Counted from the stretch's first letter, positions 38,365 to 49,814 are shown. The stretch is 64,000 nucleotides of DNA from Nephrocerus scutellatus (GCA_947095585.1 OX352763.1:15363462-15427461); one strand, 5' to 3'. Program-made: numbers and translations. Notes: generated by a model not told the origin, from the sequence alone.

Positions 38365-39825
38365 TCTTTCGAAATACCTTTGTGGTTAAATTTGATTTAT
38401 AAGTTGAAAGTCATTTGTATGAATAGAATTTTATTGAAAAAGGCCAGTGGAAAGACGATTCATCGAATGGTTTTATACCTCTTGTAAAACTACTTTTACA
38501 ACATACGTATATATTCTTTATTTTAATTCCTCTCAATTGCACGGATAATTTTCAGATATTTTTCTGCGATTATATAGAAGTAAAAATGGTAAAACCTATT
38601 TGTCTGTTTCACAAAAAGATAAGAAGGTAAAATATTACTTTCACGAAGCTCTTGGGTTCAACTGTGCATAAATTACAATTTTCTGGAATGAGCAAGACAA
38701 AAAAAGGAAACATTTATTAGGAGTCAGTTGTTGCTGAAAGTGGTGAAAAGCGGTCTATGTTGGGAAACAAAGGAAACACATTTTTCTTGTGATATTAAAT
38801 TTACTCTAATACTTTAAATTTGAATTTATTTTCACCGAAATGTTACCAAACTTTTTCGTTTTACCACGCAATGTTTGTGCCTCTCACCACTGGAAAAAAT
38901 ATCCCCCATCAATCGTTTGCCAATCCAATTTAAAATTTCTAATGACTGACATATCAATTTGGGAGCGATAAATATTGGTTGAAATACCCCAAAACATGCA
39001 CAAATCAAAAAAAAAAAAAATATCTCGATTCATAAATAATTTTCCCATGACCATATTAGACTTTGCTGCGATGAGTAAACCAATTTGACGCAAAATATTT
39101 TATGAGATTTCAACATAGAGGGGGTTATATAGAGCATGGAATTATAATTCTATGAAATTCCATTAAATTGAGGAATCGTGCAGAGGATATATGGCCTGTT
39201 GGTTGTGTTGCCTCATACACATACATAACCAATAAATTTTGCATCGTAAAGTAATAAAAAAAGTACCGTGCAAGAGCAAACATACACAGGACCCATATAA
39301 TTTAGCGCTTAGATGGTGAATATTTTGTATAATATCCTGTCAACATCGGAGTGGGACGTAATTGAATAATTAAGAAGTTAGTACTCATATGTGCCTTACT
39401 CTGCCAAAATAGAAGATGCAAGAGAAAGAAAAACTATTCTCGCATAAACTATATCGAAAATATGATCTTTTTGAGGATTAGCTTCGATCAACTATGTTTT
39501 TGGCAATGGTTTCTGGTCAGTAAATATGGACTGATTTTAAATTATTTATAATGTGGAGAGATAAATTTTGTTGGGAAAACATTCTAATAAAATATTAATA
39601 ATAAAATAACTCTTCTGTCGGCTCTTGCCGCAATAATAATTTTTTTTTCGATTTTGTGTACGTCACCATGTGAGGTATTAGCAATATTTTTTCGAATTTT
39701 CTCATTAGATTGCGTAAAATCTAATATCGCAGTCAAAACTTAGCCCATGAGAGAAGTAAGTTGGAAGGGTCATTTTCGCAGCAATAAATCATGGCTAGAA
39801 ATGCTATGGAAATGCTGATTAATTG
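38365..39825. other. No gene seen (1.5 kb)
   Basis: AT-rich DNA. The only frame over 60 codons (38884-39093 minus) runs through a 14-base A tract and is not supportable. Confidence 0.45.
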
Positions 39826-39829
39826 ACAG

Positions 39830-40175
39830 GCCACGAAATAACTTGAATAACGAAAACTTCATAATAAATGGCAGTACGGTTTTCGTAGGCATCGTTACAC
39901 TGGTGAATTGATGGCATATCTCACAAATAGGTGGAAACAGTATTCATCACTGTTGTTAAATCAAAATAATTGCCCTTAATATTTCCATGGCATTTGACGG
40001 AATGCGGCATCAAGTACTTATGTACCGAAAATGCGATGTAGTCCTCCTTGTCTTTATGATGGACTGAAGACTGAACGGCGCGATAAAACTTATAAGTGAC
40101 GAAAACATCGTTCAGACAAATATTTTATTTTAAGAAGGTTACCTCTTTAGCTATTGAATACGAATGTGGAATGCT
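39830..40175 (+). mobile_element. CR1/Jockey-type LINE fragment
   Basis: Matches the 5040-5210 part of the copy at 4540: 'GSTVFVGIVT', 'WHISQIG' and 'IALNISMAFDGMRHQVL', where the usual A-F-D-R-V-W-H-Q box is still visible. It then jumps to the 'KLISDENIV' block (about 40085-40115), so the palm is deleted. Confidence 0.6.
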
Positions 40176-40179
40176 TTTG

Positions 40180-40550
40180 TAAACTCTCTGCTAGACTAGA
40201 CACAAGAATGCAGGCACTTCCTCTTTTAATCTCGTAAATATTTTAATGCCTCCGCTATATTAAGTGACTAGACATACAATAAGCTCAGTTACTTTGTTTA
40301 AATTAACTCAAGTAATCAAGCTATCAAAAAAACTCTTTGAAATGATCGCCATTTTAGTAATATGAGCTTTTGCTGGCACCTTCTCGCTCCAGTTTGAATT
40401 AGAATTAGAATTGATGTGTTGCAGGAGTGGAAGGTACCTCCTCAGGGTATACTGCTTTACCGTGCATGGTTTTTTAGCATTATATTACCTTCGGCTTACC
40501 AGTTTTATTGGAAACATTTCGTTAAAAAAACAATTACGTAGGGCTTCATG
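40180..40550. other. No gene seen
   Basis: Short stretch between the LINE piece and the SINE with no recognisable feature. Confidence 0.4.
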
Positions 40551-40552
40551 TA

Positions 40553-40803
40553 TGTGGGCGCCGTGGCTCAGTGTTCGTGGTTCGAATCCCAGTATCACCA
40601 AAAGTATTTTTCACTGTGTCCCACCTCTCGCGAAAGTCTGACAAATGTCCGAGAGTAATAACTTGTTACGGAAAGCTTCTCAATTGGCCGTTCAGAACCG
40701 GCATTAAGTTTTAGGTCCCCTCCATTTGTGTTCAAAAATATACATGGTTGCGAGAGGCCAGGCCTTGGACCGCAATGGTCTGTCCCGCCGAATATTATTA
40801 TTA
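40553..40803 (+). repeat. tRNA-derived SINE, copy 1
   Basis: It starts with a tRNA-like head, GGGCGCCGTGGCTCAGT (A-box-like) followed by GGTTCGAATCC (B box, 40579-40589). Only about 15 bases separate the two boxes, so the head has an internal deletion. The body ('CACCTCTCGCGAAAGTCTGA', 'GGAAAGCTTCTCAATTGGCC', 'GTTTTAGGTCCCCTCC') ends with 'GGCCTTGGACCGCAATGGTC' and a TATTATTATTA tail. Partner copies are at 46915-47165 and 16636-16850. Such SINEs are transcribed by RNA polymerase III and moved by LINE enzymes. Confidence 0.75.
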
Positions 40804-40804
40804 C

Positions 40805-41655
40805 GTGTATCATACTGATACATTTGTATCATATTCGTGTAGATCTGTTGTATTATCTTGCATCATTCATGGAGTGGGACGAACCCGGCTTTCTCAGTTT
40901 TCACCATTAAGCATGCTCTTTGATCTATTCCCATTTAGCGGTTTTCTCTTCGAGAGCAAACCGTAAGCCCCCGCGTTGCATCCCCAGAACGAGCTGGGTC
41001 CTCAACCACAGTTGTCCTCAGACCGCGGTCAACCTTACAGTCAAACCTGGTCTGTGGGCACGGACAACTCCTGCGGTACCAATGCGACCTTGGTGAGGTC
41101 TGACATCAAGGGAGTTAGTTCGTTCACTAGGATTACTGCTAACTCCTAGGTCACCTGAGATAGAAACTATTCCAGGCCCTTCCCTCTGTATCTTTGTGTA
41201 CGAAATGAGGTACTAAATACGAATAGTAGTATTGCCAATAAAGAGCATACTCTAAGTACCCGCGGCCCTTAATAATATCCCGTGGTAAAGCCAAGCACCC
41301 CAACCATGTATAGGTTAAGATGCAATTAGAACCCCTACGGGGATGTATTATCTTGCAGAAAGAACCATTCACTCTACTAGTCTGAAGTAGATTTGATTTA
41401 ATAAAATGTGTTAGATTTTATTATATTTCTTAAAGTGCAAAGATTGACTTCTCTGTGCTTATAGATTTGCAATGCATGTTTCCCGCGATTGATACCATTA
41501 CCATTACTTATTTATACAGAAGCCGGCGATCGAGGTGTTACTAACTCCAAAGGCTCTAATTTTGTCAATTACGAATATTTTTATTAAAAAATTTTAGTGA
41601 ATATTTTAAACATTACAAAATTTATAAATAAAAATTTTACAGCTCGATATAGCCA
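40805..41655. other. Unidentified, relatively GC-rich stretch
   Basis: 40950-41350 is less AT-rich than its surroundings and has the texture of a repeat 3' region ('TTATCTTGCA' occurs both near 40853 and near 41348), but I cannot name it. No supportable frame. Confidence 0.35.
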
Positions 41656-41659
41656 CTTT

Positions 41660-42521
41660 TGGAGCGGATGATAACGAAACAACAATGCATGTTGCACGAA
41701 TATGACCTGTTGGTATTTTGGTTCATTCTCCACAAATAGTTGTCTTCAATGCATCCAGACTTTCATATCTTCTTGCCGACACCTTGGCCTCCAAAAGCGA
41801 CCATTGGATTCATGTCTGGTGAGTACGGAAGCCATTGTTGTATAGAAATGAAATTTTGAACGTGACTTATTTGAACAATTTTTTTTTGTTAAACGAGCCT
41901 TATGTGATGGTACTCAGTCCAGATTTTTTTATGCCCAAGGTAGCGGTGCATCATTTGTAATCTTTTCCCGGTATACTTCTTGAATCACCTTGACGTCCTG
42001 ATCGTTAATGACTTGGGGAGAACGACCATTTGCAGTTATTGCTGCCTAAACCATCAGAGAAGCTGGCGCTTATTTGCAAAAAGCAACTCGCTTGTCCAAA
42101 TTGTTGTTGGTCCTGTCCTCTAATCATATACGACCACTTTGTTTATTTACGTAACCGTAAACAATTTTTCATCGGGAAACACCAAGTTGACGAGATCGTT
42201 ACGGTCGTTCAGGCGTTTGAGCATTTTGCATCTTTCAAGTCTGCCTTATGAGTCGTTGTTAATTTTTTCACTTTTTAAATCTTGTAAGTTCATTCTTCAG
42301 TACCTGTCGGATGCTTCTATCGGACATTTTTTGCCAGTTTTTGCGCACTTTGTCGTGGATTTCGTTTAATTCGTGCCTATTTTGCGTATTTTGATATGCT
42401 TTCGTGGACTTGTAAACAACATAACAGACTAACGTTTGTCAAAATAAGAGCACGCTGTCATCAGCCGTTTGGCAGATACAGCAGTGTGAATTTAGTAACA
42501 TTTTGATCGCCAGACCCTGTA
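41660..42521 (-). pseudogene. Tc1/mariner-superfamily transposase relic
   Basis: On the minus strand, from about 42330 downward: 'MSDRSIRQVLKNEL' (HTH-like), 'VVFPDEKLFTV' at about 42150-42180 (first catalytic Asp, usual F-S-D-E), a TANG..P-like segment near 42030, and 'WLPYSPDMNPM' near 41815-41850 (third catalytic region). A likely 5' terminus reads ACAGGGTCTGGCGATCAAAA on the minus strand at about 42501-42520, next to a TA. Many stops and shifts. It is not rosa-like; the NPM box suggests a maT- or Tc1-like branch. Confidence 0.65.
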
Positions 42522-42524
42522 TTT

Positions 42525-43195
42525 CTTAGACAAAGTTGAGTACTTTTGCAAGTAATGTGAGAAAAGTTTGTTTTAGCGCCAATAAACAATCCGATGCGTT
42601 GGAGAGTTCATCGATGCAACAACATCATATAGTATGAGTACATACCCATGGACCATGCAAAATATTCAATACACTCAAGTACCATTTGTAATTTTTTCTA
42701 CTTCTCTTGATTAAATCTTCACTGGACTGATTTTGATTTGGAAATAATTACCAATGAAGAAACAAAACTAAGTATAATAAGTAAAAAATTATCTAGACAA
42801 AATCTCATAACTTTTTGGAAATTAATGAGATTTCTCCTTCATATTAAGTAATTAAAAGTCAGGCAAAGTTTTCCAATTAGATCGGTTTATAATTTCTCAA
42901 GAAATTCAGCTAAAGTATGAGAACTGATTATATTCTTACCTGCTCTCGTATCGTACAGAGAAATTGTCTTTGAATCATTAAGAGAATGTTTTTAAAATTG
43001 AAATATAAATAAAAAACAAACATTTCTCACAGAGAAATGAAGAATTAAAACTGATAGTATCCAGTGGAAGAGTGTAGAAGATTTGATCGTAAGGGGACCA
43101 AGATATTGTCCTTGGATTCATACATTATAAACCACATTAGTGCACGAGTAAAATATTTAAAATATTTTTCGCATCTTAGAATAGATATTTCCTTA
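42525..43195. other. No gene seen
   Basis: AT-rich. It may include decayed upstream pol sequence of the gypsy piece that follows, but nothing is readable. Confidence 0.4.
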
Positions 43196-43199
43196 AACA

Positions 43200-43680
43200 A
43201 TTCGCGTGAGAATGGGTTGCTGGGTTGGTTGTGGGATTTTGACCCGGTAAAATTATCAGAATATTTATTCGGTTCAATTTATGAGCGGAAAACCAGTCCT
43301 TGTGAAAAACGCTTTCTTTGAATTTGAAGGCTTGGCAATCATCGAAGCTTTGAAGAATTATATTAAGAATTAACATTATTTTGAGAATACGATTCCGAAT
43401 GATAACAGATAACAATCCTTTCGCCACATAATTGGCATACAAATAATGAATGATCTAAAATTAAAAGCCACATCCTTAAGACTACAATTATTCTATGACA
43501 ATTATCTCTCGTGGACGTTTGCAAGATATTCGCCTGAAAAATCCTTTCGGTGTTTTCCTGGTATTCGAACTTTGAAGCTCTGTGGGCAATGTTTTTACAA
43601 GAATTTGATTTCGACATTGAGTATTGTTCCGGAAGTCAGATGCTGAATTTAGATGCGTTAAGTCGCTAAGCGATAGTCCT
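43200..43680 (+). mobile_element. Ty3/gypsy pol relic (RNase H region)
   Basis: Old LTR-retrotransposon fragment. At about 43285-43350 it reads 'ERKTSPCEKRFFEFEGLAII', the RNase H start. At 43388-43423 it reads 'FRMITDNNPFA' with the conserved TD. At about 43560-43670, in another frame, it reads 'LQEFDFDIEYCSGSQMLNLD' followed by 'ALSR'. This is the usual end of gypsy-type RNase H (E-F-D-F-x-I-x-Y-R-x-G ... V-D-A-L-S-R). The frame is broken at least twice. No LTRs, integrase or envelope are visible nearby. Confidence 0.75.
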
Positions 43681-43684
43681 TTTA

Positions 43685-44595
43685 GGAACTTTCATTATAC
43701 GTATTAAAAAATCCTAGTTCCAAAATAAGTATATTAAAGCCATTCAAAAAATTTAACAACAATGTGAATACGTAGATTTCTACCTCTAGAACGGAGTATT
43801 GTTGCAAAGATTTTATCAAAGACTTGTTTATTATGGCAGCTGTTATCGAAATTAAAATTATTGTTCAGCTGAAAAGTTGTAATTATATCGGAGATAGTCG
43901 AGAGAAATGGGAGACACGGAAAAACAAAATAAAGGATTTATTCGCTGTTAAAAGTACTCCTTAACAATGGTTTTCATCGATTGACCAGTAAAAGCACGCT
44001 ACTCGATATGAAAACGTGAGATTGGTCCTGCCGCAAAAAAAAAAGAGAAGTATGGGTGCACCGACACAGTTCTTTATGATGGAAGTTATAAAATTGGACT
44101 TATTCCAACATTTTCTTACACTAATATGGTAAGAGTGTGTTCGTTTAGAAAATAAATGAGCACTATTTTGTCAGCTACAGGTGTGCCGACAGAAAGTTAA
44201 AATAAATTAATTCACATGAGAGTCGTTCCTTAAACGGAAATTCATGCTTTGGGAAATATTCTTGGCATAAACGGCATTGTATAATAAGCCGCTAAGAATA
44301 AAAAAAAATATGTGCAGGCCGACACAAATATATATAAATCCCCCGAATATATTCACGCCATTGTGAATTGTTACGGGGTTTATGACCGGCGTCAGTGCGG
44401 CCATTGCTTAAAGTTATTACTCTTTTCTTACACGCACAATAAAAAAATATGCCAAATTTGGATTCCCGGAGGACATAAAAAAACATATAAAAACACATAA
44501 TATATGATAAATAATTCCATACCAAAGTATGCAGAGGAGATTTTCAAAGTAGCGCAAAATTATAATATAAAATAATTTCTTTATTCCTCTAGAAC
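43685..44595. other. No gene seen
   Basis: Possibly decayed gypsy sequence in the first 300 bases, but no integrase motif (HHCC or DDE) can be read. Confidence 0.4.
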
Positions 44596-44639
44596 ACTGA
44601 GCTGGTATGTCCGGACATTATTACCGGACTGTACTAAAT

Positions 44640-44950
44640 GCAATAAGAGTATGGAAAAAAGAATATGCTTCGTAAAATTTACAAACGTACGGTGTTCACT
44701 GGTTGAATGTAGATACGCTCAAGGAATTTTCAAGTGGTAAAAACACAAATTTTGAGAATTTATTCGACATAACTGGCGTGCGGCTTAAATATTAATAAAT
44801 ACAAAATAGATTATAAGAAATTGTTCTACTATTAAAAATCTGAACATTCATAAATCTGTTTGGCTTGATAGTATTCTCGCATTAGTTTTGAAGAGGTGTT
44901 CTTCAACGCTGCTTTTCCATTATATTTTTTTCTAGAGTCTTCGCAACGAA
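44640..44950 (+). mobile_element. CR1/Jockey-type LINE fragment
   Basis: Around 44840-44930 it reads 'NLNIHKSVWLDSILALVLKR' then 'CSSTLLFHYIFF'. This is the N-terminal RT box (usual K-S-x-G-P-D-G-I-P-A-x-V-L-K-x-C) of the family at 4540-6175. Upstream similarity is weak. Confidence 0.6.
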
Positions 44951-44954
44951 TTTC

Positions 44955-46910
44955 CCCGAAAAATTTATATTTTAATTTATTTTTTATTAATATAGTTTAA
45001 ACCAATAAAATATAGGAAATATTTTTATAACCCTACATGGGAATGGTAACAACGAGTGTGAATGACAATTTCTCTCAATTTTCGTAATAAATTGGTTTTC
45101 CCGGGCCAATTTATGTTATTTTGACAATTTCATTTGTTTAATTTTTTACCGAATGAATGCAATATTTATTGTTTATAAATTAGCACTCATAAAATATTCA
45201 ATGATTTAAATTTAATTGAATGGATTCCGTTTGAAAACATTGACTGTAAACAACGTCTACATAGATTTGGTCTATTTATTCATGCACATAGATTCGTGAT
45301 GTTGAATTGTGTAACGAAACCAATAAAACTGTCATCATGTCATGTATTGCCTTAAATATTGTCTCCTCATGCAATAAACTGACCAAGATCCTACGCGACG
45401 TTTTTGAGGGAATAATAAATTAACAACTTGTTGGCTTGGCAGAGAGCGACTCTCACTGCAAATGATAGATTTAGTATTTTTCTCGAATCTGTGTGTTTTT
45501 AATAACACCTGGTTTGCCGTATAGCTGACAGACCCGGTTTAACTTTGCTTCCAGCACAATACGAAGAAACGCATTACGAAGAGGCTGACTCTCGTCAATT
45601 TTTTTTCGCTTTCCTTTGGCTGCTTCTCTGTCTCTCTGTGAATAGAGGATTTGGAACCGTCAATTATGTAGATAGGCATCGCTTGGACGAAATTAAAAGA
45701 TCTTATATAGCGCCGACGGCGATGACTCGGTGGCTTCAGTTTGGACGCACATAAAACAAGTTGTGATTAATTATTGACTAGAATAACAGAAAATCTATAC
45801 ACAATAAATTTATCACGACGAGGGAAGCAAACAAAAACAAATATCTGCCGCCTAGCATGGCTACTATATGATGGTGTTGTACTTCAAATATTCTTTTTCT
45901 ACAAAAACTGATATTTTCAATATAATATATCGCTGTTGCTGGCGATAAGGATACACCATCATGAACTCACTTAACGAGACACTTTGCCATCACCACCACA
46001 CACTCAGATTAATTTGTCAAAAGATGATAAGTAAAAGGAATTTAGTTAATTGCAAATGTATTGGGTTTCGGACACCAGCACCGAAGCGTGCTGATGGTCG
46101 CCATTTTATGATAAATAAGAAATCCCTTTGGTGTGTGCTTGTTTGTGTGTCTTGAATAGAAATTAATGAAGGTTTTTGTGGTCGCACGTGCACACTCATG
46201 CGGTATAGGAAAGGGATTCAAAAGTTAAGTTAATTAGATAGGTACTTTCATGTACGTGTGTATTGTTTTTATACAAAATGACGTTATAAGTCCAGTAAAG
46301 TGGAGAAGAATCCACCGTGGACTGCGTACTGGACAGTTTTTGTGAATTTTGATCTTTTTATCAGCATCAGTGACGGACGTGTTAATTAAAAGAATGTCTT
46401 TCGCAGGCTTTAACTCATTTTGCCCTCGATGTTCCTTCAGGACGTTATTAAGTGTTGTTCAAATTTCATAGCATATATTTTTTTGTGATGCCATAGATTG
46501 TCATGCCGATGACAGTTGGCGAGAGGAAGTTATTACGACGAAAACTGCTACGAATATTTTGACGTGGAAATTATCTTCAAGAGAGCTTCTTTGAGAAGAC
46601 CTGCACCTCACAGTAGATAAAGTTGCGGAGAGCTTAGCAGGTCTAAGCACCTTATGGCAAACTTTGTTCACTTGATGCCCGCGGTCCAATTTGTCACTCT
46701 ATATAGAGTGGAGGTATGATCGGAATCCATCCGCAATGGAATGCACCGAAAACAGTTGTCTCATAGGCAAGGGCAGTGCATGTGTTTACCGCATATTATA
46801 TGGGGCAACTATACTAGATAATATGGAATTTTTAACTTTCGGCTATGGAGTACAGTACTGTCTGCCGCCAGTAATCTAAGGCTAACAGGAAAGTGTAAAG
46901 TAACTAACAA
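44955..46910. other. No supportable gene (2 kb)
   Basis: The frame 45545-45754 (69 codons) contains a hydrophobic segment 'FFFAFLWLLLCLSV', but no promoter or splice context makes it a gene. A minus frame at 46501-46689 is also unrecognised. Confidence 0.4.
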
Positions 46911-46914
46911 TGTA

Positions 46915-47165
46915 GGAGTGGTTAGTATGTAGTTAGGTTTTGAGCGGTAGGTTATAAGTTCGAATCCCAGAAAAACACCAAAAAATTGTTCAAACAAATA
47001 TCTGCCAAATGTAATAATTGTCATAAGAAAGCTTCTCAAGTCGTCTTTCCATATTGGGCTTTAACTGTAGTAGGTCCCTTCCATTATTTTTCAAAAACAA
47101 ACACGCACAACATAGATGGTCTAAAAAAGTAAGGCCTTGGAACATAGCGGAATGTTGCGCCAAAA
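46915..47165 (+). repeat. tRNA-derived SINE, copy 2
   Basis: Same family as 40553-40803. It has AGTTCGAATCCC (B box, about 46957-46968), 'ACACCAAAAAATTGT', 'TCTGCCAAATGTAATAA', 'GAAAGCTTCTCAAG', 'AGGTCCCTTCCATT', 'CAAAAACAAACACGCACAAC' and 'AAGGCCTTGGA'. The A box is poorly kept. Confidence 0.7.
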
Positions 47166-47259
47166 TATTTCCAATAATGCTGGCGAGTATCCTGGAAACC
47201 GAGGGGTTATATAAATACTGCGTGACTTTCTACACACATACGCAAATACGCATCGGGTT

Positions 47260-47492
47260 GGAACGGGAACGAGAATTATTTTCAAATAATAATCATCTAA
47301 CCTTACTCGTCGATAAGCCAACTAGGAATCCCAATACTACTGGTCAATCACCTCACCTTTTAGATTTAATTCTAAATACTATGCCAGAGAATTATTCAAT
47401 TGATTTAACTGCTCCCTTGGGACTTTCTGACTACACTCTGGTAGTAGCCAAATTTTCAATAACCACTGCCCTTGTAGAGACAAGACAAAGAG
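47260..47492 (+). mobile_element. CR1/Jockey-type LINE endonuclease fragment
   Basis: Open frame reading 'NNHLTLLVDKPTRN', 'QSPHLLDLILNTMPENYSID' and 'LTAPLGLSDYTLVVAKFS'. This is the C-terminal part of an apurinic-type endonuclease. The catalytic Ser-Asp-His box is SDY here, so the key His is lost. It ends abruptly where an RTE-type sequence begins. Confidence 0.75.
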
Positions 47493-48750
47493 GGTAATCT
47501 GATCTCCAACCTTAAAGGCATCTTAGAGCGATGGGAAGAGCACTTTCATGAGTTGCTAAATGATCAACTAACTGAGGAATTGGAGACTCCACCAATTACC
47601 GAAGGCCATACTATGCTGCCGCCACCAAGTATAGACGAAGCAAGCAGAGCAATATGTCGGCTCAAAAATAATGAGGCCCGGGATCAGATGGGATCACAGC
47701 GGAACTGAAAAAAATAGGAAGCCTCACATTACACCAAGCAATTCATGAAATAATAGTGCAAGTATGGGAGAAGAAGCGATGCCAGAAGACTGGCGAAATG
47801 GCATCCTGTGCCCCATACATAGCAAGCGATATATCACAAATTGCAGCAATTATCGTGGTATAACATTGTTGAGCTCCGCGTATAAGCTTTTCTCCTCTAT
47901 CATTCAGGACAGGATAGCCCCATAGGCTAAAGTTATCATTGGTCCATACCAGTGTGGCTTCATCCTAGACAAATCAACATCTGATCAGATTTACACCCTT
48001 AGCTAGGTGATGGAAAAATGTCTAGAGTTTCAAAACTTACTACACCATCTTTTTATAGCCTTTAAAGTGATCCGAGACTCTGACGTAACGGTGAGAGGAA
48101 CAATCCTCTATAATGAGAGCAAAACAAAGTACATGGCGGCAACGTCTGATACTAGAGATCCAACATTGGTCCCGAAATTAAAATAGTGGAGCGCAAATTT
48201 GAAGAAGAAGCATGGAACCAGAAATACGCGCACGGTTGCTTGAAGCTAACAAAGCCTACTATAGTCTGTCAAGTCTCTTCAAATCCAGGAACTTAACCAT
48301 AGCATAAAAGCTGCTGGTATATAAGACAATGGTCATACCAATACTTACATATGGATCCGGGACTTGGGTGGTTACCAAAAAACATTCTGACCTCTTAGCC
48401 GCGTCTTACGGATAATTGTTGGCCCCGTATGTGAGTAAGGACAATTCGGGAGACTCTATAATGATGAGATCTATGAGCGTTACCACGATGTCGACATCGT
48501 GAAGAGAATTAAGCTCGGTAGGCTCCGGTTGGCAGGACACTAAGCTCGCATTATCGAAGATAATCCTGCTCGAAAAATCCTTTGCGGTAAGATTTAGGGA
48601 ACATGACAGCGAGGCCGGTCAAGCCTACGCTGGAAGGATGGCGTAGACCAGGACGCCCAGTGTTTAGGGATGCAAAACTGGATGAGATCGGCTCAAAAGC
48701 GGTACCGGTTTAGAGACTTCTTGCGGTGGTAAACCCAAATTTGATCATGA
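47493..48750 (+). mobile_element. RTE-type LINE, degraded copy C
   Basis: Plus-strand copy of the family of A and B, with much of the RT covered. It starts 'GNLISNLKGILERWEEHFHE' followed by 'LLNDQLTEELETPPI'. 'SIDEASRAICRLKNNEA' is next, then broken frames through 'YQCGFI' (about 47945-47965) and 'DQIYTL'. 'KYMAATSDT' follows near 48130, the C-terminal 'HDVDIVKRIKLGRLRLAGH' at about 48487-48541, and 'CLGMQNWMRSAQKRYRFRDF' near 48662-48719. Multiple stops and an internal deletion before the thumb make it inactive. Confidence 0.75.
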
Positions 48751-49004
48751 TAATCTAGTAGCCCAACATTTCGTACGCAAGTGCATTTTACCTTATCCAA
48801 AGTCATACATATGATTTATAATTCCGACTATGATGTTTCGGTCTATGACAAAGTAATTATAAGTAATTGATAAGTTATGCAAGTAGTTTCAAACCGCTAT
48901 GGGCTCCTTCGTTGGCTAAAATACTAATTATCATAGCAAGAGCATTTTATCAGACTCATCACGTGGTCAGAAATTTTGAATTTTGCATCACCACCAAAAT
49001 TCAT

Positions 49005-49125
49005 ATAATTATATGACTCTACAACCGGTGTCCGGTCCTGGCCTCCCGCAAAAAATCTCTCCCCCGGTCCCGATTTCGAGACGATTTCATCCAGTTTTGC
49101 ATAGTAACGTATAGTAACTAGCCGC
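49005..49125 (-). mobile_element. RTE-type LINE tail fragment, inverted
   Basis: The minus strand repeats the last coding stretch of the RTE family ('KLDEIVSKSGPGERFFAGGQ'), matching about 1560-1640. It faces copy C tail to tail, 260 bases away. Confidence 0.6.
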
Positions 49126-49129
49126 AAAG

Positions 49130-49400
49130 CTACAGCTTGATGATCACAAAACCACTAATTACGTTAAAATGCATTTTGTCTCCATTTAATAATAATGTTT
49201 CTCCATAGCAACATGAAGCAACATTCAACTTCATACCTTATTAGATGTTGGGATATTCTAGCATCAGGTGGTCCCGATAATGATGATGATATGATGATCC
49301 TTTGGAAATTTATGTGCAAACAGTACAGTGACCTGGAAAGAAGGAGAAAATGCGTAAGTCAAATGGAATATTACAGGAAATTCTTCATAACCTCATTTTT
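49130..49400. other. No gene seen
   Basis: A long open frame (49195-49707, 170 codons) starts here but resembles nothing. Its second half overlaps, in another frame, the candidate signal-peptide exon at 49470, so I take it as chance. Confidence 0.4.
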
Positions 49401-49407
49401 AATTACG

Positions 49408-49415
49408 TATAAAAG
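49408..49415 (+). promoter_or_regulatory. TATA box of candidate peptide gene
   Basis: TATAAAAG, a strong TATA match, 62 bases before the ATG at 49470. It would place transcription start near 49438-49440. Confidence 0.4.
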
Positions 49416-49469
49416 GATGTCATTCGGGCGAATTAGCTTAAGGCTAAGCAAAATAAAAAACTCTATAAA

Positions 49470-49809
49470 ATGCAGGTCGTTCTCGGAATCACCTTCGTCC
49501 TTGTCTGTGTTTATCTTTCACTCTGTAATATCGCTCAGTCGTAGTTGGTTAAAGGTATACGTATACCCAGCCACAAAGTTACGCTCACAAAAGCAGAATT
49601 ATGATATAAAAATAATTATTTGCATTTGTGTTTTTGAGCATTCTGTCTGCGCTTCGTTTTTTGCTAATTATGTAAAAAGGGACCTTACTACCACCATCGT
49701 ATTTTAATTTTCTTTTTCACAGTTTTCGCATACGCTGATCCACCATCTACGGTGGTTGCATTCAGGTGGCAGTATTGGTGTCAGCGGTATCATCTGGACA
49801 GAGTGTAAA
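49470..49809 (+). CDS. Candidate two-exon secreted peptide
   Basis: The ATG at 49470 opens MQVVLGITFVLVCVYLSL, a textbook hydrophobic signal-peptide start, 55 bases after a TATA box. Read straight on, the frame stops at 49542. If a GT donor at 49525 is joined to the strong acceptor TTTCTTTTTCACAG ending at 49722, the frame continues FFAYADPPSTVV and ends QRYHLDRV with a stop near 49807-49809. The result is a 46-residue prepeptide whose A-Y-A/D site fits signal peptidase cleavage, leaving a mature peptide of about 23 residues with one Cys. The donor (GTAATA) is weak, and another at 49541 gives a quick stop. I recognise no family. Accessory-gland or antimicrobial peptides have this shape, but that is only analogy. 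Confidence 0.35.
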
Positions 49810-49814
49810 TATTA

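Noticed and set aside
40555..40600. A true tRNA gene
   Set aside because: A- and B-box-like words are present but there is no room for anticodon arm and loops, and the downstream body repeats elsewhere as a SINE.
43685..44100. Gypsy integrase downstream of the RNase H relic
   Set aside because: No HHCC or D,D(35)E motif could be read in any frame.
49195..49707. 170-codon open frame, among the longest in the window
   Set aside because: No domain, compositionally AT-driven, and it overlaps in another frame the TATA, signal peptide and splice acceptor of a better-supported small gene.
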